From: Deltaproteobacteria bacterium
GTDB lineage: Bacteria; Desulfobacterota; B13-G15; RBG-16-54-18
Assembly (NCBI GenBank): GCA_003646745.1
Contig: QMLM01000002.1
Coordinates: 1-25,901, forward strand
Direction: 5' to 3'
Length of the DNA: 25,901 nucleotides
A program made the position numbers and the translations under genes. Below are positions 6,397 to 13,225 of the stretch, one piece after another (within the stretch, counting starts at the first letter, position 1; every line of letters starts with the position of its first letter). The notes under the pieces are model-generated. The model saw only the letters and a program-made list of their open reading frames with translations. It did not search any database and had not been told where the DNA came from.

Positions 6397-7042
6397 GGTG
6401 ATAAAAAACATCCTCGAGGCAAACGAGGTGATCGCTTCTCAGAACAAAAGACTCTTTGAGGATAAAGGGGTCTATGTGGTTAACTTAATGGGTAGTCCCG
6501 GTGCGGGCAAAACCACGCTGTTGGAGAAGACGGTCAAACACTTGATAGATAAAAAACGCATTGCTGTGATCGAAGGAGATATTGCTACTTCGCGTGATGC
6601 GGAGAAGATTGCCGCCCATGGCGTTCCTACCTTACAAATAAATACGGGCGGGGCCTGCCACCTCGATGGGAATATGGTAAGAGGGGGGCTCAAGGAGTTT
6701 AATTTCGAAAATATAGACCTTCTCTTTGTGGAGAATGTTGGAAATCTGGTGTGCCCTGCGGAGTTCAGAATCGGCGAGGACGATAAGGTAATGATCATCT
6801 CTGCCACTGAAGGAGACGACAAGCCTCTGAAATACCCTCTGATGTTTCAGGTCTCCTCCCTCCTGTTGCTGAACAAGGTTGACCTCCTCCCCTATATAGA
6901 TTTTGACTTGGAGAGGTTCCGCAATGATGCCATAAGGGTAAACCCACGTTTGGAAATTTTGACTATATCTTGCAGGACGGGCGAAGGGCTTGATAACTGG
7001 TACAGATGGTTGGAAGAGAAGATCAACAGAAAGAGGGACTGA
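6386..7042 (+). CDS. hypB: Hydrogenase nickel-incorporation GTPase HypB
   Basis: A 218-residue SIMIBI-class GTPase that drives nickel delivery. The P-loop is GSPGAGKTT (36-44), the switch region contains VIEGDIATSRDA (61-72), the metal-binding motif is GGACHLDGNMV with C91 and H92, and the base-specificity motif is NKVDL. The N-terminus lacks the histidine-rich nickel-storage stretch and the CxxCGC motif found in some HypB proteins, so this is the short form. It overlaps hypA by 11 bases, and hypC starts one base after its stop. Confidence 0.95.
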   Translation: MEIKVIKNILEANEVIASQNKRLFEDKGVYVVNLMGSPGAGKTTLLEKTVKHLIDKKRIAVIEGDIATSRDAEKIAAHGVPTLQINTGGACHLDGNMVRGGLKEFNFENIDLLFVENVGNLVCPAEFRIGEDDKVMIISATEGDDKPLKYPLMFQVSSLLLLNKVDLLPYIDFDLERFRNDAIRVNPRLEILTISCRTGEGLDNWYRWLEEKINRKRD

Positions 7043-7043
7043 A

Positions 7044-7289
7044 GTGTGTCTAGGAATTCCGGGTAAAATCATCTCTGTAAGAGAGGATTATGTCGCCGAG
7101 GTGGATTTCGGCGGGATACGAAGGGAGGTAAGTCTTTTTTTATGTCCCGAGGCGCAACCCGGGGACTATGTACTTGTCCATGTGGGTTTTGCCATCCAAA
7201 GGCTAGAAGAAGACGAGGCCCTGGAGACCTTGAAGCTCTTTAAAGAAATACAGGAGAGTTATCTTGAGCCTGAGCAAGAGAATAGATGA
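7044..7289 (+). CDS. hypC: Hydrogenase maturation chaperone HypC
   Basis: An 81-residue HypC/HybG-family chaperone that carries the Fe(CN)2CO unit with HypD and then escorts the large-subunit precursor. The family requires an N-terminal cysteine directly after the initiator. The GTG at 7044 gives MCLGIPGKI, so it is preferred over in-frame codons upstream that lie within hypB. AGAGGGA at 7032-7038 is the likely ribosome site. The body of the small barrel reads VDFGGIRREV and PGDYVLVHVGFAI, both typical. It overlaps hypD by 26 bases. Confidence 0.93.
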   Translation: MCLGIPGKIISVREDYVAEVDFGGIRREVSLFLCPEAQPGDYVLVHVGFAIQRLEEDEALETLKLFKEIQESYLEPEQENR

Positions 7290-8349
7290 AGAGAAGTTTG
7301 CCCCTATTCTCCTTGAGGAGATCTCAGGATATGCCAATCACCCATTGCGCCTTATGGAGGTATGTGGCACCCATACGATCTCCATCTTCCGCTCTGGGAT
7401 AAGATCCCTTTTGCCCGAAGCGATAGAACTCATCTCCGGACCTGGGTGTCCCGTCTGTGTAACGCCCGCCGGGGAAATAAATCGAGCCATTGCTCTATCG
7501 AGGTTAAAAAACGTCACTCTAGTCACATTCGGAGATCTGATGCGGGTCCCAGGAGGCAGCTCATCTCTTCACCGGGAAAGGGCAATGGGCGGTGATATTC
7601 GTGTGATTTTCTCCCCTCTGGATGCGGTTGAGATAGCCGAAAAGGAACCTAATAGGAAAGTCGTTTTCTTTGCCGTGGGCTTTGAAACCACCTCACCCGC
7701 CATTGCTGTCGCCGTAAAGGAGGCAAGAAGGAAGGGGCTGATCAATTTTTATCTCCTCTCCTCCCAAAGGCTTATTCCCCCTGCCATAAGGGCCTTGCTC
7801 TCCTCAGGAAAGGTAAATATAGATGGCTTCATCCTCCCTGGACATGTAAGCGTGATAATCGGCAGAGATCCTTACCTTTTTATAGCCCATGAGTTTGATC
7901 TCCCAGGAGTGATCACTGGCTTTGAGGCTTTAGATATCCTTGAGGGGATTTGCATGCTGCTGCGCCAGAAAAGACAGGGCCGAGCTGATATAGAGATACA
8001 ATACAAAAGAGCGGTAAAAGAAGAAGGGAACAAAAAGGCCCTGAAGGTCATGCAAGAGGTGTTTAAACCTGTAGATGCACGCTGGAGAGGATTAGGATTG
8101 ATACAGAAAAGCGGCCTCATATTAAGGGAAGAGTTTTCAAGGATAGATGCTACTTATGCCTTCAACATCCCCTATGAAGATAAGGCAGATCCCCCAGGTT
8201 GCCTATGTGGTGAGATCTTACAGGGTCTTAAACGTCCACCTGACTGTTCCCTGTTTGGCAAAAGGTGCACTCCGGAGGACCCTGTGGGACCATGTATGGT
8301 ATCCTCTGAGGGTAGTTGTGCCGCCTATTATAAGTATCGGGTACAATGA
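7264..8349 (+). CDS. hypD: Hydrogenase maturation protein HypD
   Basis: A 361-residue iron-sulfur protein that, with HypC, is the scaffold on which the Fe(CN)2CO cofactor is built. Conserved motifs are MEVCGTH (31-37) and SGPGCPVC (58-65), and a C-terminal cysteine cluster (PPGCLCG, then PDCSLFGKRC, GPC and SC, about residues 313-352) binds the [4Fe-4S] centre. The start is a TTG at 7264 with AGGAGAG at 7252-7258; no ATG is available before the conserved motifs. The stop shares an ATGA with the hypE start. Confidence 0.94.
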   Translation: MSLSKRIDEEKFAPILLEEISGYANHPLRLMEVCGTHTISIFRSGIRSLLPEAIELISGPGCPVCVTPAGEINRAIALSRLKNVTLVTFGDLMRVPGGSSSLHRERAMGGDIRVIFSPLDAVEIAEKEPNRKVVFFAVGFETTSPAIAVAVKEARRKGLINFYLLSSQRLIPPAIRALLSSGKVNIDGFILPGHVSVIIGRDPYLFIAHEFDLPGVITGFEALDILEGICMLLRQKRQGRADIEIQYKRAVKEEGNKKALKVMQEVFKPVDARWRGLGLIQKSGLILREEFSRIDATYAFNIPYEDKADPPGCLCGEILQGLKRPPDCSLFGKRCTPEDPVGPCMVSSEGSCAAYYKYRVQ

Positions 8350-9356
8350 AGGAAAAAAAGATACTACTCGCCCACGGCGCAGGAGGAAAGCTTAGCCATG
8401 ACCTTTTGAAGGAATTATTTCTGCCCTTTCTCAATAATGAGTTCCTTAGTGCCCTCGACGATAGCGCCATAATCCCCGCGGGGACCTTCAAAATCGCCTT
8501 TACCACAGATTCTTATGTGGTAAAACCCCTTTTCTTTCCTGGAGGTGATATAGGCAGACTTGCAATATGTGGAACGGTAAATGATCTCGCTATGACAGGG
8601 GCGAAACCCTTAGGGCTTTCGGCCTCTTTCATCCTTGAAGAAGGGTTCCCTCTTGAAGCCCTCGAGGAAGTCCTCTCTTCGATTAAAGAAGCTGCCAAAG
8701 AGGCTGGAGTCATGGTGGTAGCAGGAGATACAAAGGTCGTGGAGCACGGGGCGGCTGAGGGGCTTTATATAACCACCACTGGAGTTGGCATTATCCCCGA
8801 GGGGGTGGATATAAGAAGCTCTAATGCGAGGGCTGGGGACTTGATCATTATTAACGGCCCCATTGGCGATCATGAAATCGCGGTCCTCATTGCCAGAGGT
8901 GAATTCTCTCTGCGGGGGGAAATAAAGAGCGATAGTGCACCTCTTAACGGGCTTGTAGAGGCGATGTTGGAGGCATGCCACGACATCCATGTCCTGAGAG
9001 ATCCCACCAGAGGGGGGCTTGCCACCGTCCTTTGGGAGATCGCCAATGCTTCTGGAATAGGGGTAGTAATCGAAGAGGATAAGGTACCGATCGGGGAAGA
9101 GGTGAGGGTAACCTGTGATCTGCTCGGTTTCGATCCCTATTATTTGGCCAACGAAGGCAAACTCGTTGCCTTTATCCCTGAAAAAGAAACAGAGAGAGTG
9201 CTCAAAAGAATGAGAGCTCACCCTTTGGGGAAAGAAACTGTGGTCATAGGCAGGGTTACAACGGAGAACCCTGGTAGGGTCCTCCTCCGAACTAAAATAG
9301 GGGGTCATAGACTCCTTGAGCCCCTAAGCGGTGAACAGTTCCCCCGGATCTGCTAA
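8346..9356 (+). CDS. hypE: Hydrogenase maturation protein HypE (thiocarboxamide dehydratase)
   Basis: A 336-residue PurM-like ATPase that converts a carbamoyl group on its C-terminal cysteine to thiocyanate, the source of the two cyanide ligands. The protein ends PRIC, with the modified cysteine as residue 336, exactly as required. Other family segments are AHGAGGKLSHDLL near the start, TDSYVVKPLFFPGGDIG, VVAGDTKVV and RDPTRGGLATVLWE. HypF, the carbamoyltransferase that feeds HypE, is not encoded in this window. The start overlaps hypD by four bases (ATGA). Confidence 0.95.
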   Translation: MKEKKILLAHGAGGKLSHDLLKELFLPFLNNEFLSALDDSAIIPAGTFKIAFTTDSYVVKPLFFPGGDIGRLAICGTVNDLAMTGAKPLGLSASFILEEGFPLEALEEVLSSIKEAAKEAGVMVVAGDTKVVEHGAAEGLYITTTGVGIIPEGVDIRSSNARAGDLIIINGPIGDHEIAVLIARGEFSLRGEIKSDSAPLNGLVEAMLEACHDIHVLRDPTRGGLATVLWEIANASGIGVVIEEDKVPIGEEVRVTCDLLGFDPYYLANEGKLVAFIPEKETERVLKRMRAHPLGKETVVIGRVTTENPGRVLLRTKIGGHRLLEPLSGEQFPRIC

Positions 9357-9410
9357 TGGAACTCTATTACTATAAAATAGAAGACAAAATATCGCACAGG
9401 AGAGGAAAAG

Positions 9411-9827
9411 GTGAAAGAGAGGACTCTTTCCATTATCAAGCCCGATGGGGTGCGCAAGGGCCTCATCGGCGAAGTGATCCGTAGATTTGAAAAAGAGGGC
9501 CTGAAGATCGTGGCCATGAAGATGGTCCGTTTGGACAAAGAGGAGGCAGAGGGCTTTTACGCCGTCCATAGAGGTAAGCCCTTCTTTGAGAGCCTCACTA
9601 CCTTTATGTCCTCCGGCCCCATCGTGGTGATGGTCTTGGAGGGAGAGAAGGCCATAGAGCGAAATCGACAGATCATGGGGGCCACCGATCCCCAACAGGC
9701 CGAGGAAGGAACCATCCGCAGAATGTACGCCGATAATATTCAGGAAAATATCGTCCATGGCTCCGATGCCCCGGAGACCGCGACCTTTGAGATCTCTTAC
9801 TTTTTCAGCTCTCTGGAGATTGTCTAG
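9411..9827 (+). CDS. ndk: Nucleoside diphosphate kinase
   Basis: A 138-residue enzyme that transfers the gamma phosphate between nucleoside triphosphates and diphosphates through a phosphohistidine. Conserved features are TLSIIKPDGVRKGLIGEV at the N-terminus, the nucleotide-binding region GPIVVMVLEG, and the active-site NIVHGSDAPETA with H116. The GTG start at 9411 is preceded by AGGAGAGG (9399-9406). It begins 54 bases after hypE and could be read through from the hyp operon; the TATAAA at 9371 has no good -35 box. It converges with the following minus-strand gene across 12 bases with no visible terminator. Confidence 0.96.
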   Translation: MKERTLSIIKPDGVRKGLIGEVIRRFEKEGLKIVAMKMVRLDKEEAEGFYAVHRGKPFFESLTTFMSSGPIVVMVLEGEKAIERNRQIMGATDPQQAEEGTIRRMYADNIQENIVHGSDAPETATFEISYFFSSLEIV

Positions 9828-9839
9828 GGAAGGAACAAC

Positions 9840-10223
9840 TTAGTGCCTTAATTTCATGAAATCTTCTTTGATCTGCTGCAGTTCCGATATCAGCTGATCT
9901 ACAAGATCGAGCAATGTCGATTTGGGCAGAATATCTCCGGCCACACAGTAAGCTTGCATCACACGTATGACTTTGCTGAAAAGCCCCTCCTTTTCACGGC
10001 TGCAGATCCCCTCCAAGGGGCATAGATGGCAGTTGTCATTAAACTCAACGCAGAGGGCGATCTTTATCGATGCACCCCGCACTATGAGGACAAAGTGTTG
10101 CAAACTGTAAGCAGTCTTGATCGCTTCCTTTATCCGCACCCATTTCTCAATGGCGAGGTCAAAGGCGTTTTCTCCTCCTTCGTACCTCTCCATCGTCTCC
10201 TCAAAACTCATAAGTTTCACCAT
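9840..10223 (-). CDS. Small cysteine-motif protein of unknown function
   Basis: I do not recognise this 127-residue protein. It is mostly helical in composition and contains C58-x6-C65-x2-C68-x5-C74 (CVEFNDNCHLCPLEGIC), which could bind zinc or an iron-sulfur cluster. The frame is open further upstream to 10328, but the ATG at 10223 has GAGGGATGG in front of it, and the residues before it look like translated non-coding DNA. The C-terminal half (VIRVMQAYCVAGDILPKSTLLDLVDQL and on) is amphipathic, suggesting a helical bundle. It lies downstream of the HEAT-repeat ORF on the same strand but has its own candidate promoter. Confidence 0.6.
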   Translation of the reverse strand: MVKLMSFEETMERYEGGENAFDLAIEKWVRIKEAIKTAYSLQHFVLIVRGASIKIALCVEFNDNCHLCPLEGICSREKEGLFSKVIRVMQAYCVAGDILPKSTLLDLVDQLISELQQIKEDFMKLRH

Positions 10224-10307
10224 CGACCATCCCTCAAATATTACCTTAATGGGAGATATAATTAAGACCACACTTAAGGCAACATTCACTCCGACTATTT
10301 TTAAAAA

Positions 10308-10336
10308 ACGATAGCATCCCCTTCCCATTAAGTCAA
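10308..10336 (-). promoter_or_regulatory. Candidate promoter of the small cysteine-motif gene
   Basis: On the minus strand TTGACT (10336-10331) is separated by 17 bp from TATCGT (10313-10308). This places transcription start near 10301, about 78 bases before the ATG at 10223. The -35 box matches at five of six positions and the -10 box at four. Confidence 0.4.
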
Positions 10337-10378
10337 CGACTCACTCTTTCCAATCGCAAATATCAGGACCAACCAACG

Positions 10379-11179
10379 TCAACTTCTCTCTGGAGAAGAA
10401 GGCATTTTGTCGCTGACAATACTGCGGGCAACCTCCCTAACTCGAGGATCATCGTCATATACTAGACGCGCAAACACCTTAATCACCGCAGGGTGATGGA
10501 TATTCGACAAAGCATGAGCAGCCGCGGCTCGAACCTTTGCATGGGGTCTCCTTCGAAAAAAAACCCCTCTTGACTCCAATATCTTGGTAAGAGGATCAAT
10601 ACTTGAAGGATCAGCTATTCGGCCAAGGGCTTGGCAGGCAGCCAATAAACGCTCTACTTCTCTTGATGATCTCAAAACAGAGGTGAGTAGCTCCACCGCT
10701 GAGGCCGACTTCAACCGTCCTAAACACTCCATAGCTGCCACTGCCAACTGTGTATCCCGGCTGTTGACATAATTCAACAGCAGCCTTATCACCTGATCAT
10801 CGCTCAATCGTTCAATAAGCTGAAAGGCAGCTTCACGAACTGCTGAATCCTTGTTGTCAAGTATATAGAGGAGTTCAGCCCCTTCCGTTCCTAATTCCGC
10901 AAGAAGGCTTGCAGCAATTTGCCTTATCCTGAAGTCTTCCTCTTTTTTGATGATGTCAATAAGCAGCGGCACAGCAACTTTACCTAAACTACCGAGCAAT
11001 TGAGCTGCACCCTTTTGCCGAGCAGGTTCGCCTGATCTAAAATCCGCCACTATTAGTCTCTGAGTCGTTGGCTCTAACCTTTTTCCCAGAATCTTCGCAA
11101 GTAACTGGGAATGTCCGCCTTTACCCTCCTCCAGTTCTCGATAACGCCTATGCAAGTGCAGCATTATTTGACTGGCCAA
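10379..11179 (-). CDS. HEAT-repeat protein, probably the C-terminal part of a broken GGDEF-HEAT gene
   Basis: The 266-residue ORF contains about five to six HEAT-like helical repeats, for example AVPLLIDIIKKEEDFRIRQIAASLLAELG, AVREAAFQLIERL, AVAAMECLGRLKSASAVELL and RLLAACQALGRIADPSSIDPL. Such solenoids mediate protein contacts. The formal start is a TTG at 11179 with no ribosome site. The frame is protein-like upstream of it (GPSYLIRFAEYPLASQIM) to a TAG at 11255-11257, beyond which lies the tail of a GGDEF domain. I infer that the ancestral protein was a GGDEF domain followed by HEAT repeats. Whether this part is still translated on its own is doubtful. Confidence 0.55.
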   Translation of the reverse strand: MASQIMLHLHRRYRELEEGKGGHSQLLAKILGKRLEPTTQRLIVADFRSGEPARQKGAAQLLGSLGKVAVPLLIDIIKKEEDFRIRQIAASLLAELGTEGAELLYILDNKDSAVREAAFQLIERLSDDQVIRLLLNYVNSRDTQLAVAAMECLGRLKSASAVELLTSVLRSSREVERLLAACQALGRIADPSSIDPLTKILESRGVFFRRRPHAKVRAAAAHALSNIHHPAVIKVFARLVYDDDPRVREVARSIVSDKMPSSPERS

Positions 11180-11254
11180 CGGATACTCGGCAAACCGAAT
11201 GAGGTAGCTGGGACCTTCGTCCCGCCATTCTCTCCCCTTGCAGTTGATACAGGG

Positions 11255-11841
11255 CTACTTTATCAAAAACATCTTGGGGCGAAACCTCACCTGCGCTGGC
11301 GATACAGTTGCGTCCTTTCTTTTTTGCGTAATAGAGGCGGTATCAGCTTTGTGAATTAAGGTCTTGGCGTTTTTGGCGTCTTCAGGTGCTGATGCCACAC
11401 CTATACTAAGGCTGATATACAAAGTAACATCCCCTTCCTCTAACCACAGATGTTCTTTTCGAATTTCTTGAAGGAGGTGTTGGCCCAATTGTAAGGCCTC
11501 CTGCTTACTCCCCCGGGCATGAGGATGAGAAATTCATCGCCGGCATAGCGAATGGGCAGATTTTCCTCCCCAGCCACCCTTTTAAGCAGTGTTGCAACCC
11601 AAATGAGGGCTTGATCACCAACGGCATGGCCATATGAGTCATTGATTTGTTTAAAATTGTCCAAATCCATCATGACCAACGATAGTGGATTGCCTGCTAA
11701 GGTATCCCAGGAAACTTTGTATTGAAAATAGTTATGCAGGAACCGGCGATTATAAATACCAGTTAGCTCGTCTTCAAAAATCAACCGTGAGGGATCTTTA
11801 CCTATATTCAGCAGAAAATGAAAAAGTTCGCCGTATTTCAT
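11255..11841 (-). pseudogene. Frameshifted GGDEF (diguanylate cyclase) domain gene
   Basis: From the ATG at 11841 the frame reads a normal GGDEF start (FEDELTGIYNRRFL, VMMDLDNFKQINDSYGHAVGDQAL, and the active-site variant YAGDEFLILMPGG). It leaves the family frame at a run of five C on the plus strand (11510-11514). One extra base there restores GSKQEALQLGQHLLQEI, which continues in another frame to SLSIGVASAPEDAKNAKTLIHKADTA. A second missing base near 11335-11340 restores the expected LYYAKKKGRNCIASAGE in the third frame. At least two indels are therefore needed for an intact domain, and a third (about 11221-11250) to join the HEAT repeats. The homopolymer indel could be a sequencing error; three in 300 bases suggest real decay. 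Confidence 0.7.
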
Positions 11842-11940
11842 TACTTCAACCGATAATCCCAGCTAAATAAGTGAACAAGTTTAATATATTGCATCCGCAA
11901 CGATGTTGGAAATCTTGCCTAAACACTTTTCCTCTTTCTC

Positions 11941-12885
11941 TCACTCTTCAACCCTAACGGTCTCGACCAAAACCCGTGCTGTCCCTTTTCTATAAAAGCC
12001 AAGCCTACGAGCTGCACCAACACTTAGATCAATAACACGCCCACCTCTAAACGGCCCGCGGTCATTGACACGGACGATGATAGATTTATGGTTCTCTAGA
12101 TTTGTTACTCGCACGTAGGTGGGCAGAGGCAAATATCTATGGGCAGCACTGAGTCCATCAGGATTGAAGACTTCGCCATTTGCTGTCATATAGCCGCTCA
12201 CCTTCCCCCGGCCTCCACCTTTATACCAAGAGGCTATCCCCTCTTCTCGATATTCCCTTGCCTCCTTCATAGACATGGGAACATATCGCTTCCCATCGAC
12301 TACATACGGGGAATCCTTTACCCGACCTTGACGAATGGCCTCTTTGGGAGGAAGACCATCGATTAATTCGATTTCCTCATGGGTAAGAGGCCAACTAAGA
12401 GGTGCCATAGTGACCTTAAAGGTGCAATCGCCTGCCTTATTATAGAGCAACTTCTTGGCGGCATTCTCTGTTTGGCAGATGATCTCAATGGCGGTGGCCT
12501 TATCTATTATTATACCTTCTCTGACCTTCACCTTCATCTTTGTGCACTTATGCGTGATCTTCTTCAACTTTATAACTATGTCCAATTCCTCCGTCTCCGC
12601 CTTAATCGTCCCCTCTCCTTCATCCATGGATTGATCACAAATCGAAAACCCCATTTCCTTCAGAGCCAGCAAAACGGACCTATTTATCCTGTCAAGGTTA
12701 TAACAAAACGTCTTTTCGGCAATATTAGTGTAATAATATGCCACCCCCATTGAAGTGCTTGTCAAAGCTAAGGGAGCAGTATACTGACACCCAGTATAAG
12801 AACTGACTAACAATAACAGGAGAGGCCAAAAAACCAGCACCTTCCCTAAAGGCGTGAGAAGACTTCTGTTACTTTTATATTTCAT
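11941..12885 (-). CDS. Lipoprotein with DUF3568-like domain fused to an RlpA domain
   Basis: A 314-residue protein. A lysine-rich, leucine-rich signal ends at a lipobox-like SYTGC with C33, so it is probably a lipoprotein. Residues about 36-160 resemble the small DUF3568 lipoprotein domain (VAYYYTNIAEKTFCYNLDRI, TIKAETEELDIVIKL). Residues about 216-312 are a double-psi beta-barrel of the RlpA family: GIASWYKGGGRGKVSGYMTANGE, LPLPTYVRVTNLEN, then VRVNDRGPFRGGRVIDLS, with D275 as the likely catalytic acid. RlpA proteins are septal lytic transglycosylases acting on denuded glycan, or their non-catalytic relatives. Other RlpA proteins usually carry a C-terminal SPOR domain, which is missing here. 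The gene has its own promoter at 12914-12941. Confidence 0.85.
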   Translation of the reverse strand: MKYKSNRSLLTPLGKVLVFWPLLLLLVSSYTGCQYTAPLALTSTSMGVAYYYTNIAEKTFCYNLDRINRSVLLALKEMGFSICDQSMDEGEGTIKAETEELDIVIKLKKITHKCTKMKVKVREGIIIDKATAIEIICQTENAAKKLLYNKAGDCTFKVTMAPLSWPLTHEEIELIDGLPPKEAIRQGRVKDSPYVVDGKRYVPMSMKEAREYREEGIASWYKGGGRGKVSGYMTANGEVFNPDGLSAAHRYLPLPTYVRVTNLENHKSIIVRVNDRGPFRGGRVIDLSVGAARRLGFYRKGTARVLVETVRVEE

Positions 12886-12913
12886 TTTTCAACCTAAAAA
12901 TAAACTAGCAAAA

Positions 12914-12941
12914 ATTATACCATGTTTTGCAATTTGGTAAA
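12914..12941 (-). promoter_or_regulatory. Extended -10 sigma-70 promoter of the RlpA-family gene
   Basis: On the minus strand TTTACC (12941-12936), a 16-bp spacer and a perfect TATAAT (12919-12914) preceded by TGG give an extended -10 promoter. Transcription would start near 12907, 22 bases before the ATG at 12885. The overlapping 16-mer TGGTATAATTTTTGCT also has the GG-N10-GC geometry of a sigma-54 site, but the sigma-70 reading is simpler. Confidence 0.6.
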
Positions 12942-13075
12942 GGAGAGAGAAAAAAACCTGTTGCAACCAAGGGCAAAAATAGTTGTATTCTTTGATATGG
13001 GAAGCAAAGTGCCAAAAAAAGCCTAAATAACTGACAAAAATTGCCAGATAGGGTCAAAAACAAAACCCTCCCCCA

Positions 13076-13087
13076 ATGAGATCTCAT
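13076..13087. repeat. 12-bp palindrome ATGAGATCTCAT, possible activator site
   Basis: A perfect 12-bp palindrome lies about 35 bp upstream of the sigma-54-type promoter. Its left half recurs as CAATGAGAT at 13147-13155, downstream of that promoter. Enhancer-binding proteins use such dyads, but they usually bind further upstream, so the role is uncertain. Confidence 0.4.
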
Positions 13088-13121
13088 GGGTTTACAACTG
13101 TTAACGTCCCCAGAAAAGTCA

Positions 13122-13137
13122 TGGCATAAATTTTGCT
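13122..13137 (+). promoter_or_regulatory. Sigma-54-type (-24/-12) promoter
   Basis: TGGCATAAATTTTGCT matches the consensus TGGCACG-N4-TTGCW at 10 of 12 defined positions and keeps the exact GG-N10-GC spacing. It points toward the HD-GYP gene, whose start lies about 89 bp downstream. No competing sigma-70 promoter of similar quality is visible here. Sigma-54 promoters need an AAA+ activator, which is not encoded in the window. Confidence 0.55.
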
Positions 13138-13225
13138 TAAATATTACAATGAGATGTAAAACTCCGTTAAATTAATGGTCGCAGATTAAAATCTCACAAG
13201 GGGATAGGGGGTATCCGGCAGGGAA

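Larger units (their letters stand above)
12886..13225. other. 340-bp divergent intergenic regulatory region
   Basis: The region lies between the RlpA-family gene (leftward) and the HD-GYP response-regulator gene (rightward). It holds the leftward promoter at 12914-12941, a 12-bp palindrome at 13076-13087, the 9-bp direct repeat CAATGAGAT (13074-13082 and 13147-13155), a sigma-54-type promoter at 13122-13137, an inverted pair TTACA-N6-TGTAA (13144-13159), and a small hairpin GGATA-GGGGG-TATCC (13202-13216) just before the start codon at 13226. I see no tRNA, small ORF of merit or riboswitch fold in it. Confidence 0.6.

Noticed and set aside
9371..9376. TATAAA as -10 box of an ndk promoter
   Set aside because: No acceptable -35 box lies 16-18 bp upstream, so it is not called.
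12907..12922. Second sigma-54 site (TGGTATAATTTTTGCT) facing the RlpA-family gene
   Set aside because: The same bases contain a perfect extended -10 box TGGTATAAT with a fair -35 box, and a sigma-54 start would leave only about 11 leader bases.
12905..13087. A 60-codon minus-strand ORF in the divergent intergenic region
   Set aside because: It has no ribosome site, no family resemblance, and covers the promoter and palindrome elements there.
13140..13225. Cyclic di-GMP riboswitch in the leader of the HD-GYP gene
   Set aside because: I looked for the conserved GEMM core and tetraloop-receptor pattern and could not find it.
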